A stretch of 64,000 nt of DNA from Prunella strophiata (GCA_036583965.1 JAZBQD010000030.1:53197551-53261550), one strand, 5' to 3'. Shown: positions 12,191 to 25,298, counted from the stretch's first letter. The notes: generated from the sequence alone by a model not told the origin. A program made the numbers and translations.

Positions 12191-15100
12191 GGGTTGTAGG
12201 GTAGGAACTAACCACCTTAACCAGCAAAAAGGACACAGAGGTGTGAACTGGAAAAGGTCACTTTGGGAATTTGCTGGATTACTGTCTTAGAACAGTATTA
12301 CAGGTGGTTCAGGCCAGTGCCTATTAGAGAGGTTTTGCTGGTGGTTACTTATAGCTACAAGGGACCAGAAGAAGGCATTGAGAAAATTGACTTAGAGAGC
12401 ATCACACAGCCCTGAATTTGTTGACTAACATTACCTCTTGGGGATTCTTTCTTCAGAAGCAGATTTGCAAAGATATGTTAACTGCCTTATCACACACAGA
12501 CTGAGCAGGAGAAGGTGCCTGCAAGTGAACACCTTGGCACACAATGTCTCAGTGCACCTGCTGCTTGGGTGCACAAAGGCATAACTGTGCACTGTTCTCG
12601 TCTGCCTGTCTCTAAATGGGCACAGTGGGCAACTACTCTGACTGTGCAAATTCTACATTTTAACTGGGACAGAAAGTAATCTTTGCAATTATCCTTAGCT
12701 AAAGATAATCAGGAATGGAATAAAAATCTCCATCAGCGAACTGGCATTTTCAATTGCTAGCTGGAGAAATGCATTCTTTGTCTAGTATATTCTTACATCC
12801 TGTGCTGAACTGCTTCATCTTCTCCCTTTTGAAAATGTATTTTTTAATTTCCTTTGGCAATTCTTGGGGATGCCCCAGATACCTAATAATCAGGTTTACA
12901 AAGTAATAATTCAGAAGTAATAGTGGCAGAGAGTTGGTTTCCAAGTTGTCAAGGCCTGAAGCTAGCATTTGATGACAAAAACCAACTTGAAGCTGAAGTC
13001 CCTCCTTGCACGAAGCCTGATGTAATGGTCTTCTCTGCTGCCTAGGAGTTGGACAAATTCTTGCCCAAAATAACACCAGAAACTGGGCTCATTAACCTTG
13101 GGATCAAGTCAAAGTTCAATACTCTGGGGTATAACTGTCTTACACATTGGTTCAGCGATGCCTTGTGAATGTTGCTGTCAGGCAGCAGAGCAAATCAATT
13201 TTGAGGCAGAAGAATTGCAAGCTTATAAATCTGAGATGTCCTAAAAACACAGTCTTCAAGGGAATGTGAATAGAAGTGAATTCCTTTTCTCTGAGGTTGA
13301 CTGTGAATAGCCATAAAATCTCTTAGCATGTGTCCTGGATTTATGAACAGAGAATGTGAACTTGTCCTGCTCCAACTTATACTGTATTTCATTTGAGAGT
13401 AGGAGGAGATTTAGCCAGATAAATCAATGGGTAGTTCCTCTTATCCTTGTCATGCTACAGGTCTTTCCATACTATGATTTGCAATCCTATGATCTGTTGC
13501 TGAAAACTTTTGTGTCCTTTTTCACTATACAGGACCAAGACTGAGCAGTTGAATGTTGGCTTTGTTACATTTAATCAACAAGACACTCCTAAAGGAAAAG
13601 TTTGTGCAAATTTTATGTGTGAAGGTCTCTTAAAATAAAGTAACTTTCAGGGACTAGTCCTGTACTTTTTCACATTGGCTGTAGGTCTCTCTCCATATCA
13701 ATAAACTAAGATCAGTTTAATGTTCAGTGGTTAAAGTAGAGATGCTCCCTTTGTCGTCAGGGAGACTTTGAATTGGGTCCTTGACAGGGTATTTTTAAGT
13801 ATAGAAAATTATCACTTGTTTATTTACACTCTACTGTATTGTAAATCAATTTGATGGACAAGCTGCTGTAGGAATATGTATTACAGAAATATTGAATACA
13901 AGTGAGGTCAGAGACTACAGCAAAACAAAATAAGACCTGGAGGCATACTGGGAAAAAAAAGATTGCTTCTTGCTTTAATGAAAATTTTGTGGGTTTCTGT
14001 TGAACAATGACAGTTATGTGCTATTTCCAACATTTAGAACAGGTAAAGAGTATGTTTGTAACCAAACTTTGGTAAATTCTTTGTTTCAACTGCTGAAATT
14101 GCCATCAGGTAAAATATTTTTCCAAGGAAGAACTAAAAAATCATCTATACTGTCTGTACTCCTTGATACTTCACAGACAAACCTTTTCAGTGCAGAATTG
14201 CCTTTAGATTGTAAAGACACACAAGTTTACTATAACACAGGTTCTGCTGAAGGAAAAATCCAGTGTTCACATAGGAAGCCATATGCAGTCATATAATCTT
14301 TGCAGCTCTGTGAGACAGTCTCACAGTTCTTGTTTGCTCTTCCACTAAGGGCAAAGGCATATTTTTTAAAATTAGAAGATCCCTACAAAACTCTTCTGCA
14401 CATGCAGAAACACTTCAGTACTGAGGAGAGTACTGATGTGTGCTTTGAGTTAGGTGTCCTGGAAACACCTGTGGGACATGAGGTTAAGCTTGATGTTAGG
14501 AGAAGTGACACTAAGAATATTTTCAATATATAGGTTTGCATGTGGGACTTCTGGAATTACTTCAGGATTTGATTTCATGTGAAGCCTTGTCATTTTTGGG
14601 AGTGCTGAGAAGATCCTCTCCTCTTCTTAAACACAGTTTGTAAATACAGAGGGCCAGGCCCATCCCATTGAGCTTAATGTACCTTACAGAGGAAGAATGC
14701 AGGAGGCTAGTCTCTGTGGTGGCATCCATTCAAAGTTGACTCTCCCTTCAGAGAGTCTGATTTTCACCAATCTGGGTAGTGCAATCTCACATTTTGCTAG
14801 CTGAAGTCAAATGAAAATCTAGTGAACTGATCAACCCCAGTGCTGGTGGAAAGGATAGAACTGCATTTTAAATCTAGAAGATAAACTGCAGCCTTACAGC
14901 CCAACTGTGTTCTCTTGGGTCTGAGACTTCGAAGAAGAAAGTAGCAAAACTGTCCTGGGAGGAGGCTAACAATCATATAATGTGCTCAATAACAAAGCCT
15001 GGCAGTTAAAACCAGAGGTTCATTATAGCTGTTGAAAATCTCATGCTTCTCAAACCAAGCTCACAACTTCATCGGAAACAGCTCATCAATCTGGCTTCCC

Positions 15101-15391
15101 CAAGGCTGCTAATTACTGGCTGATTGTTTTTCAATGCCAGAGAAGCTTTTAGTGAGAGGACAGAAGACAGCCCTGAACATGATGAGCCCTCAATGCTTGT
15201 AGGCTGCTTTATGTTTGCATGGTCCCTTGCCTGCACATGTTGCTCAGCCAACGTGCCCATAAGCCATGTTGCTGTGTTTGCAGGGTGCTCAAGCCAGTTT
15301 GAAAGGCACAGCCTCTCAGTAGGTCCCTCTGGTCTCTTTGTGCCTGCTAATAGTAGGTGTGTGGCTTCTAGACAGCCTGGGTTGTAAGCAC
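12191..15391. other. unique stretch, no supported gene
   Basis: Two successive plus-strand frames at 14000-14296 and 14300-14533 are the most protein-like parts. Splice-like motifs occur inside the first (ACATTTAG near 14030, CATCAG before GTAAAA near 14107). No domain was recognised and they may be chance. Confidence 0.4.
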
Positions 15392-15946
15392 TGTGCTGGT
15401 TTTGGCTGGGGTAGAGTTAACTTTCGTCACAGTGGCTGATATGGAGCTGGGTTTTGGATTTGTTCTGAACACAGGGTTGATAATACAGAGATGTTTTGTT
15501 ATTGATGAGCAGGGATTACACAGAGCCAAGGCCTTTTCTGCTTTTTGTACTGACACACTGATGAAGAAGTCCACCCCTGTGTATGGGAGGACAGGTGACC
15601 CAAACTGACCAAATGGAATTCCCAGACCATGTGACACCATGCACAGTATAAAAAGAGAGGGAAGAAAGAGGAAGGGGGGGGGACATTTGGAGTGATGGCA
15701 TTTGTCTTTCCAAGTCACCATTACATGTAATGTCCTGGAGATGGTTGAACACCTGCCTGCCCATGGGACACAGTGACTTAATTCCTTGTTTTTCTTTGCT
15801 TGTGCATGTGGCTTTTGCTTTCCCTATTAAACTGTCTTTATCCCAGCCTATGAGTTTTTCATCTTTTACCCTTCTGATTCTCTCCCGGATCCTGCTGGTG
15901 GAGCAGTGAGTGGATGGCTGCTGGATGGGGTTAAACCTTGACCACA
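15392..15946 (+). mobile_element. solo LTR of an endogenous retrovirus
   Basis: The element begins TGTGCTGGTTTTGGCTGGGG and ends GGGTTAAACCTTGACCACA, so it has TG and CA ends. It resembles a common LTR of songbird genomes that I recognise by its landmarks: the opening, GGATGTTTT-type and CAGAGCCAAGGCCTTTTCTG segments, and GATGGCATTTGTCTTTCCAA. A TATAAAAA box is at 15647-15654 and an ATTAAA poly(A)-type signal at 15826-15831, the normal U3-R-U5 order for plus-strand transcription. No gag, pol or env lies next to it, so internal recombination has probably removed the provirus. Flanks are GCAC before and GCAT after, which could be a diverged 4-base target duplication but is weak. Open frames through it on both strands (up to 144 codons on the minus strand) are by-products. 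Confidence 0.88.
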
Positions 15947-18900
15947 GCATTCATCTGACTGTGGGCATAGCCTACAAGACCGTCACAACTGAAAAGTGAA
16001 TAGTGTTGGATCCTGCTGTTCTATGCCAGGGCTGGACAAGTCAACAGCTGTAGTTTCCCAGTGTGATGTGGAGTATGAAAGCACGAAAGTTCCTTTTAAC
16101 TCTCCTCCCACTGTAAATCCACATGTGTGGACCTCTGCAGAATAATAGCTGGATTGTCACAAAGTCCTAAAGAGACTTAATGAGGATCTCTCAGCATCTG
16201 GATTTTTTTTAGGATAAAGCATCCTGAACTTCTGAAATGTTTTGCATCCTGCTAGAAACAGAAATCTGACATTTCTCACAGTATGAGAACATTGAGAACA
16301 AAGCATCTACAAAATGGTTAAGGAAATAAGGAAGGTATCAACAGGAGAGGAAAGAAGAAACAGCTCCATGGGAATTGACAGGAGTTTCTCACTCCTCCTA
16401 ACTGTATAAAGCCCCAGTCCACATGAAAATTACTGGGCAAATAAATTTGTCCTGACAAGCTTCAGAGCTGATGGCTGATGTTTGAGCCCTGCTGGAGCGA
16501 GCTGCTGAGTGGAAAGATTGAAGCTGCAGTCATTAGAAGTAATTGAACAGATTTAGATGAAACAAACAGGTGCTAGCAAACATTGCAACATTTTATTTTG
16601 GTTTGCATACTGTTGCTTTGCAATGTCTACTACTGAGTCACAAATCAGAATAATTTTCCTAGCTAAACTTTCTCAGTTCTGTTGTTTAGGCTGTTTTATT
16701 TACATCGCAACAGATATTGATACTGTTGTCTGAGCTGTGATGGTTTGGGCACTAGGGAAAACATTCTGTAAATGATCTTTTCTATTTCCCCCCATCTCAG
16801 TTGAAATACTAGTAATTTCCAATAACCTTTAGCAAATTCTTGCTCAGCATGTATTTCTTTGTATGGTTATAAATGCCGGCATTTCCATTTGCGGTGTTTC
16901 AGCTCTCTCTATCTCATCTTTGAAAAATCTATTAAGGCAACTTTGAAATATATCCTTCAAAATGTATTTGGAATATCTTTAACTTCCAATTTTGCCTCCA
17001 TTCTCTTTTCTATATGTTTAAAAAACCAATAATTCCTCTACTCTTCCAGCTTGCTGATTTTGTTTTTCTTCAGAAACTGTCTGAAGGTTGTATAATGAAG
17101 CTAAAATGAGTACAACTTCCATCAGTCTCTCTTCCCTTTGGAATCCTACAGCTATTGTATTCACTTTTAAAGCATCTGAATCTAAGATGGAAGGAGGTTT
17201 CCAAACAGCAATTCATCTAAATGTGTCCTAGTCCATAATTTCTGTGTTTGTGCCTGTCTCTGCCTCATACAGTTTACGCAAGGGACAACTGGGTAATGTA
17301 TCTGGAAGCAGAAGACAGATAAATTCTTCACAAAAATATACATTGTACTCTCTGTAATAGCTAAAATGGTAAAATAATGACAATGCAAATTATTTCTTAT
17401 TATTACTGAGGCAATAAAAGTAATAATTATGGATTATTTTGCAGAGTTTTGTGGATATACAGTGTGTGTAAAGTATTATAAATACTGCTTTTGCTGCTAT
17501 AAATGCTGTTTTGCATACAAGTAACAAGTTCTCAGTTTTGGTAGCTTCTGTTTTATGTTAAAAAAGTACTTGCAGAATACTATAAACATTCTGAAATACA
17601 TATGGGAAAAGTTCACTTCCCCCCCATTTTTGGCTATGGATCTATAGATCAAGGCAAAAAGCTGAGTTTTGAAATGTAATTGAAAAGGTATGATGGTGAA
17701 AAAGTCACCTTTAAAGTGATGCATTCTTACAGTGGAAAAAAAAGAAATATATCCCATCCAAAACCAGGGCAACTCTTTTCTTTATCTTCTCATTTCAGAA
17801 ATAAATCTGTAAGTCTGAAGACTCACTGTTCAATGAGGAGTTCATCTACCCAATAAGTGACACAGTTTCCTAGCAGAGACTTTTATTGTTCAGAAGCAGC
17901 TCTTCAGCAGCCACCAAACCTAGGCTGGCCTCTTTCTGCCAAGATTGAACTTTCAAGCCTGGTGTAGCTCCCAGTGAAAGGGAAAAGGACAGGATAAAGC
18001 TATCAGGCCAGTCATGGGTCTTGCAAATAAAGACAGTTAAAGTGATTTAGCTTATTAGGCAGACAGTGGAGAATATGAAGTGCATCTTTAATTTATTGCT
18101 TTGATATCATTTGCTGAGCAAGAGTGTATGTCTATGTCATATGTATTTCAGCAAGATCCATACCAAGCATCTGCTGGAAGTCTTCCAGTGTTTTAATCTG
18201 ATGGCAGTTTGCTTAGTCCCTGCCTGCTATTAATGTTCTGGTCTATTAGAAGTGTCAGTTTATCCTGTGTTGTTCTGGGCAGTTTGGGAGCTTTTAAGAG
18301 AGCTGAATGATTACCTCATATCTGATAATATTTCCTCTTAGGAAAGCAAAATCATCTTTGATGTTTGTGACTTGGATTTGATCTCTACATGAGCTGGGTT
18401 GGATCTGGACATTTGTGGTTTTATATGTGCTCTTCCTTTGCTCAGCCAATGAACCATGTGTGGTAAGACACTAGTAAACTAAGAGCAAGAGATGGAGCTT
18501 GGGGTACTCACCTTTGTCAGGCTTCACCATCAATCCTTTGCCCAGTAGCTGCCCACCTATGTTGGGTATGCCCTGAGCTCCATGCCATGTCCCCAAATCC
18601 CTCCCTGCTTAGGGGATATATGATTCATTATCTGCTTGCTTTCCTCTGAGAATACTTGGGAAGGGAAGAGCAGGATCAGCTAAATGAAATCTGGTCTTCT
18701 CCTTCTAGGCTGTTCAGTCACCTCAGCAGGCTGAGCTGCAGGCTGCTGCCTGCTCTGCTGGTGTTCACCAGGGCAATCCAAGTTTAGCTGAAACCTGGAA
18801 AGGAACTTCTTCAAAGCAGTTTCATCTTATTGAAGAGAACTCTCTGCCAGAATGTACACCTAATGTGCATCACAAATTTACTTCTATTTTTTCCAAAATA

Positions 18901-20493
18901 TGCTGGTCGGCTTCTACCATCCACTCCTTCCACATGAAGAAGTCACAGAAGAATGTCCTTGATAATTTGTGACCAAACACATCAATCCACCTGTCAGCAG
19001 CTCTGACCAACATGACAGAATGGAAAGAACAGCATGAAGTCAAAGCAGCATAGCCAAAATAAGTGTCAATCCAAAGGGTGTGAATGGTATATCCCCACGT
19101 TATAGAAGCATTTTTATATCACTTGCCATCTGAAGCAAAGAAGTTTGTTTGTTTGTTTGTTTGTTTTCTTTTATTTATTTTTTTCTAGAAGCCAGCAGCT
19201 ATTTTGCAAAAGAGCATGGTCATGGTGTAAATTCTTGTATCCATTTTAGGTCTATGCAGTGGCCAAAAGGCTTTCTGTACTGAACCCTTTTTTATAGTAT
19301 TTACTATTTTATAGTAAATAGGATGAAGGGGTTCCAAATTTGGATACCTGGCTCAGTTAGGTCTGAAGACTATTCAGCAGAATATCAGTAGCCATGGAAA
19401 TGGGCTAAAGGGAAGCTTGCAAGTCTTCTGGAAAAGCTTTCAGAGACCAGACTAGCAGACAGGAGGTTTGAAGTCTTTCAAAGGACTAACAAAAGCCTCT
19501 TCAAGCTTTTGTGCTTAGCATGTTGACAATGTGCAGTGAGGAAGAGCATTGGGAAATGTCGGAGTATGACATTCAAAGATGTTTTGTGTCAGCTGGGATG
19601 TGTGGTGTGATTGCTAATGCCTAGAGACCTGACAGGAGGCAATAACCCACAGGAAAATGTGTGATAGTTGTACCCAAAGGCTTCTGTCCAAGCAGCTTAT
19701 TAGAGAACAAAAAGGGAAACTGTCTTTAGGCCTTTTGGATTCAGGCAGCTGGATGTTGATAGGACTTTTTTGTCATCAGTTTGTGGTGATTCATTGTGAC
19801 ATGCTCTTTGATCTTGACATCCTGTTGGAACAGAAGACCACACATGACAGATCCTATTTCGAAGGGGCACTTTGACTGAAAACATTGGGGTGAGCTGTGG
19901 TGGTGGGAGAGGCTGTCTGGAGGAGTTAATACAAATATTCATCCTTGGATGGAGGAGGACATGGTGGTGATCCCAGTAGAGCAAGTAGTGGCCTCTGAAA
20001 GATGTGGGCATGGAAAGAGAAAGCAGGTGGTGGAAAGATGCTCAACAGCAGTGTATCTTTCCTTAGTTTCACAACTATTGATAAACAGCCAAAGTTGGTT
20101 CCCAGCAGAGCCCACAGCATGGTGCTGATAAAGATTTGACATGAACAGATCTGCTACACGCTGGGAACCCCCAGGACCTCTAGGAACTCCAGTATTAGGA
20201 GTCCATCTGTGAATTTCAATACACAGACATACAGAAAATAAATGGTAACAGCTTTACAACTGTAAACAAACCGCATCTCTCATTTGTCTAATCAGGTAGT
20301 TTTGTCTGTGTTTCAAAGGCACCACTAAATCAACACTAAGGCAAGTCTGTAAATTCCAAGGCTTCCGCTATTTTCTTTAAACTTTTGCTCCCAACCTGTG
20401 TTAGACTTTGACAAGCACAATCCTGGCAGAAGAGTTCTGCTGGAGCACTGTTATGCAGAAAATAAGGGAGAAAGTTGGGGTAGTTGTAAATAT
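15947..20493. other. unique stretch with a (GTTT)n run
   Basis: About 4.5 kb without a recognisable exon. A GTTT repeat of about six units lies at 19143-19168 and is followed by a T-rich tract. Around 16800-16920 a repeat-free segment contains several CpGs (ATGCCGGCAT, TTGCGGTG), unusual for this AT-rich background. Confidence 0.45.
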
Positions 20494-20920
20494 TGTAGAA
20501 TCAAAGAATATTATGGCTTGGAAGGGACCTTAGAGATCACCAAGTTCTGCCTGTAGGTGTAGAGACACCTTCCACTAGACCAGGTTGTTCAAAGCCCCAT
20601 CGAGGTGATCACCCTGACCTTGAGTTATTGTTACCCACAACTTCTCAAGCAACCTGTGCCAGGGTCTCACCATCCTCTGAGTAAAGAACTTCTTCCTAAC
20701 ATCCAATGTAAATGTCTCCTCCTTCAGTCTAAAACCATTCTCCCTTGCCCTGTCACCACATGCCCTCCACCTCTGTTTGTAGCCCCCTTTAGGTACTGAA
20801 AAGCTGTTATAAGATATCCCTTCTCTCAGTACCTTCTCTTCTCCAGGCTGAACAACCCAAACTCTCCGAGCCTCTCCTCATAGGAGAGGTGCTCCAGCAC
20901 TCTGGTTGGCTTTGTGGCCC
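20494..20920 (-). repeat. CR1 LINE fragment, antisense, about 430 bases
   Basis: Starts GTAGAATCAAAGAATATTAT, passes GGAAGGGACCTTAGAGATCA, CACCTTCCACTAGACCAGGT and CTTCTCCAGGCTGAACAACC, and stops at GGCTTTGTGGCCC. At that point the CR1 consensus would continue, but LTR-like sequence begins instead. The frame at 20605-20799 is a repeat by-product. Confidence 0.92.
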
Positions 20921-21085
20921 TGTGGTGGTTTGGCCCTGGCTGGACACTGGGTGCCCACCAAAACCACTCTATCAGTCCCCTCCTTAGCTGGACAGGGGAG
21001 AGAAAACAGAAGGCTCATGAGTTGAGGTAAGGACTGGGAGACATCAATCATCAATTACTGTCACAGACAAAACTTAGGGAAATTC
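20921..21085 (+). mobile_element. 5' fragment of a second ERV LTR abutting CR1
   Basis: Opens TGTGGTGGTTTGGCCCTGGC and continues CTGGACAGGGGAGAGAAAA and AGGCTCATGAGTTGAG, which I recognise as the start of another LTR family common in bird genomes. Similarity fades after ACAAAACTTAGGGAAATT. No 3' end or CA terminus is seen, so the copy is truncated. It starts exactly where the CR1 breaks off. Confidence 0.7.
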
Positions 21086-22390
21086 CCCCAGTGTTCAACC
21101 TTGTGTGCTCTTGTTCAAGTTGTTCAATCTATTTTCTCACACTATAATTACCAGAAGGAGAAATAATTGGCAGAGAACATTTCTTTTGTTATATTTTTGT
21201 CTTGCTTCTGCTTGAGAGTTGTCTTTGTGCAAATTATAATATTAATAGGTCTGTTCCTTGTAAATCTAGATGATTATGTGTGCAAATTAATTTTAGACTT
21301 CAGCTTCTTCTGGACTAACTATGACTACTAAACCAAAGCTTTCCTGCTAGGTTTGGGGGGATACTTGTTCTATGTGAAGTGACTATTGCCAAATGCTTAT
21401 AATATATTCAAAGTATTTTTATGTTTGAGTTTAGAAATTATCTCTTATAATTGAAAAAGAGAATTTCTGAAGGAGTGTGGCAATTAATAAAAATAGTCTT
21501 GAAGATTACTCACATGGGTATGTGAATAACACCACAACTGTTATATTTTTAAACAAACACAATTTCTTTGCTTTCAAGTGACTCCTTATCTCTCCTTCCT
21601 GCAACAAATCCAATGCCCTACAGCTAATATAGCAGGGTTTTTTGCCAGGAATCAAACAGTAGCCTTACAGTCATAGGAATGGCAAAATAATAAAATACAC
21701 CTTTAAGAAACATGAAGGTTTACAGTAAATAGATTTAGCAAAGCTACCTCACCCATCTTCTCTAAAAGACACATCTCATTTTCACCCATTAAAATAAATT
21801 TATTGAGCAAATTGCTATTTTCCCTCTGAGAAGTGTCTTTCTTTTGATTCAGCAAAGTGCCTGGTATCAAGGGAAAATGTCTGTGGGCAAACACCTTTAA
21901 CAAAATGCTCATTAGCTATGCCTCATTTTCATCCATTCGTTTTATAGAGTGAGCAGTCACTTCTGCAGGCTGAGATTGATCAGCTGAAAAGACAAATGTG
22001 GTGAAAGAGCTCAGAAACATGCCTGGGATGTAAAAAGAAATGTAGTAGATGACTTAGCTTGCTTGCTGTCTTTTTTCTAACAGAGGGGAAAATATCAGGA
22101 TCATGAATATTGTAGGTCCTATAAAGCCAAAATAAAACAGAGACTATAGAGAGTGATTTGGACGATGATTTTAGGAATTAACAATGGAAAAATAGCCTCA
22201 GATTCAAGGCCTTTTTTTTTTTTTTCTTTTTTGTGTGTGTGTGAGATATGGCAAAAATGGAGAGCCTGAGGAAATCAGTGATTTTAATACCATCTGCTTT
22301 GTGACAGAGGCACGACAATGGTTCCAGGAGTGGAACTCCCATCCCCAGGGTGAGGTCCTGTTCTGAGTTCACTGGGAACTCTTACAACAC
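21086..22390. other. unique AT-rich stretch
   Basis: A T tract at 22212-22225 runs into a GT repeat at about 22233-22243. One exon-like segment (21948-22000) is listed separately. Nothing else was recognised. Confidence 0.45.
21948..22000 (+). CDS. candidate exon, coiled-coil-like
   Basis: After a T-rich acceptor (ATTCGTTTTATAG) the frame reads SEQSLLQAEIDQLKRQM, with leucine, isoleucine and glutamate spacing typical of a coiled coil. It then meets either a weak donor (TG before GTGAAA) or, if not spliced, a W codon followed by TGA. As an internal exon ending in phase 2 it cannot join the exon at 24943, because the split codon would become TGA. It would need an intervening exon or be a terminal exon. 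The composition is protein-like but the segment is short. Confidence 0.2.
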
Positions 22391-22394
22391 CTGT

Positions 22395-22520
22395 GGTCGA
22401 GCTGAGTCAGACCCTAGGCTGACCTAGCTCAGTATCACACCTCTTACAAGCAGAAAAAACCAGACACCCAGAGGAGACCATATGAACAGTGCAACATATA
22501 TGGCCTTCTCTGAGTGCTAT
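22395..22520. repeat. possible ancient interspersed repeat
   Basis: The segment GAGTCAGACCCTAGGCTGAC followed by CTAGCTCAGTATC resembles an old amniote repeat with a GGTCAGACC...CTAGCCCAGTATCC landmark. Only this short landmark is visible, so family and ends are uncertain. Confidence 0.3.
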
Positions 22521-24942
22521 CCCACCCTTCAACCATTTGTCACTCAAAGTATGACCCTAAATATGCTCTGCTCTTCATGAAGTGGTCCCATGAGCAGCAC
22601 AAAAACATGGCTGGGTTGTGTGGGTCTGAAGACTGCCAGCATAAATATTGAAAGATACCTGGGAAGAAGTTCTGCGTTTCTTGCTCCTCATGGCAAGGTT
22701 TCCCATTCCTCTGCTGTGCTCAAAATTCTCAGTTGGCAGTCACGTGTGCCTATGAGAAAATAAGTGGGGATTCACAATAAATGATTGAAATTGATGAGAC
22801 ATTGGTCTTGTTTGGGTTTTCCTTGCCTCATCCATATGGGATCGACTTCACACCCCCAGGATTGCTGTGTGCTAGATATCAGCATGAAATTTGCTTAAAA
22901 GTGTATTCCTGTCCCCCCAAATGCCAGAATAGATGCACACTGCTTTTGCTTATGTTCCACAAAAGTTCTATCAACCACAGTATTATAAAATTTTCCTGGC
23001 ACCCAGCAAAATGTTTTGCATATTCAAACCATATCCAAAGAGTAAGGTATCATAAGTAATACTGTCTCGCTTTGATATTTTGAAGAATTCCTGGAATAGA
23101 AAACTGCAGTTTTGGCTCTTCCTTTCTACTCTTCTTTTTCTGGGTCATTACATTTCTTGAAAATTATAGATGCTAGATATTCTGCGGCAGAATATGTAAA
23201 ATTCATAACAGACATATCCAAGCTGAAGCCGAAGAAATTACAGTTTTGGCAATGACAGAGATGTACTTAGAAGCATTGCCAAAATTGAGTGAAAATCTTC
23301 TACTTAAGGAAATATTAATTCATCTGGCAAAAGAGGAGATCTGAGAAAATCTGCTGACTTAATCTGAAACAAAAAGATAATCCTGCTTTTTACTCTTGTG
23401 AATCTTCAAGACTTTTAGATAGGAACTCTTTAGCCTCAGTCTTTATTTGGCTTGTTATGTTGGTTTAAACTTATTTGCTTTCACTGTCCTGGTTTTTTAG
23501 CATAGGTGATTAAATACTTACATATTATTCCAGAGTTTCTTTCAGGAGAGAAAGATAAAGTTTGGGAATTAAATCTAATTTGATGAGATACAAGACCAAA
23601 AGTGCCAACTCAGCATTTGGGCTCGGCTCCTGGCTATTGACCACAGCTCTGAGGCAACATGGGAATTGTTGAGAAAGGTAATTTTGTTGACTGTTCCAAA
23701 CTGACCAGGCTATCAAGAGAGAATTATGGCTGTGCTTTTGTGTACATCTATTCTCACTTGACTTAGTTGTAAGCATCTCCTTGTTAAAAAGGAAATTCTA
23801 ATTTAAAAAAAAGTCAAAGAACACAACAAGAACATTAATCTATTACTTCCAAACTGCTGCTGTGTATCTACCAGCATTAAATTTTAGACACTATGGCACC
23901 CATTAGTGTTATAAAAGACTGCTCAAGAAAAAATCAAGCTATTCTATGTGATATTGGATATGGTGGAAGGAGTGAGTCAGTGTTCTTCCTCCTAATTCAG
24001 AACCTAACCCTCTTCCTCCTGGAACAGTTGTAGGTCTTAGTTGTTGACTTCAGTGGAAAGAGGATCATCCCTATTGGTTTTGTGTGGGGAGTGGCAATCA
24101 GATTAAACCAAGTCAGCATAACTGGTTTGAAGGATTTATGTCATCGCAAGCATTGATTCATTCATTAAATGAATATCTCATCATCGTAAGGGCAATATTC
24201 AAAAGACAAATCAAGAAAATAACATCCAAAATATTGCTGGATACTAAAAGAAATTGGGATCTATGTTGCATCATGATTTTCCTTCTCCCTTGCCCTACAA
24301 CATCTTAGTACATGGTGAATTCCTGGAACAGGAATGATCCTGTGCAGCCCTTGATGTGTGAGACCACCCTCCCTCCCCCCGAGTTGGAGGCTTCAGGCAC
24401 CTACCTGCAAAGGAAGCCTTGACACACCTCTCTTGTTAGGGCCATGTCTTACATGAGGGCTACTGTGAAACATTTTCTATTAAGATTTTTATAGCTATTA
24501 TCACTCAGTATCTGAATGTCTTCCAACAGCACTTTACAGTGTGAATAACATCTGTCACATGTTGTTTGTTCTCTCTTCCTTTCCGCACTTGGGGAATGGA
24601 AATGAATGCAGTGACATTTCTTGTTCCAGAAGGGATTTTAAAGAAAAATAAACATATATTTACAGGGATTTTAAAGAAAAATAAACATATGCTTCCATGT
24701 ATTTATGTGTATAGAGATGACAGACTCAAAGCAACCTGCTTTGTCTGGAAGAACCATGTGTCAGGGTTACAGTGGTCCCAGCTACGGGGTACTTCACTTC
24801 ATTACCTCACTCAGCCCCCACAGGCACTGTCTTTTCTGCACAAACAAGCTGTACCCCTTTCCTAGATGCTTTCATTGTCCTCTTTGATACAATTGCCAGC
24901 TTCAGCCTTCGTCCTGAGAATTTTTGAACGCATTTTTTTCAG
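22521..24942. other. unique stretch with a 33-base tandem duplication
   Basis: Two adjacent 33-base units start at 24631 and 24664 and share 27 identical bases (AGGGATTTTAAAGAAAAATA and on). No exon or repeat family was recognised elsewhere. Confidence 0.5.
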
Positions 24943-25060
24943 ACCATTGAAGCCTCAGCAAAGAAATCAAAACACTACTCTGAGTGAACGAGAAATTGAT
25001 TTGCTCATCCGTGTTGCTGAAGTGCAATGTGCAGTTGGTCTTAATGTGTTATTGCCTCAA
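24943..25060 (+). CDS. candidate internal exon A, unknown protein
   Basis: This 118-base segment follows a strong acceptor (GCATTTTTTTCAG) and ends at a consensus donor (CCTCAA then GTAAGT). The first base completes a split codon, then 39 codons stay open to a codon boundary. The translation starts PLKPQQRNQNTTLSEREIDL and goes on to IRVAEVQCAVGLNVLLPQ: a polar lead followed by an amphipathic, probably helical part. The other frames are closed or less protein-like. It joins in phase to the segment at 25299 across a 238-base intron. The frame also stays open upstream to about 24866, so the acceptor is inferred from its sequence. I do not recognise the protein; a helical-repeat scaffold is possible but unproven. 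Confidence 0.5.
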
Positions 25061-25298
25061 GTAAGTCTCTCTTTTGGGGAAAAAACCCCAAACTTCTTTT
25101 TACTTTAAGCAACAAGATATGGGAACCTCACAGTATAGGGTGACATGGTCTGTCAGCAGATGTAACACCACCTCTGGGATTCAGCCAGTCAAAATAGGAT
25201 CTAGGAATGCAGGCAATTTGTCATAACACAGGACTGAATCTGTCAATAAAGAATGATTTTTTTGCCTTTTTTCCTTTCTTTCTTTCTTGTCTCAACAG

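Noticed and set aside
15368..15950. Minus-strand open frames of 117 and 144 codons and a plus-strand frame
   Set aside because: They lie within the solo LTR and do not resemble any viral or host protein; LTR by-products.
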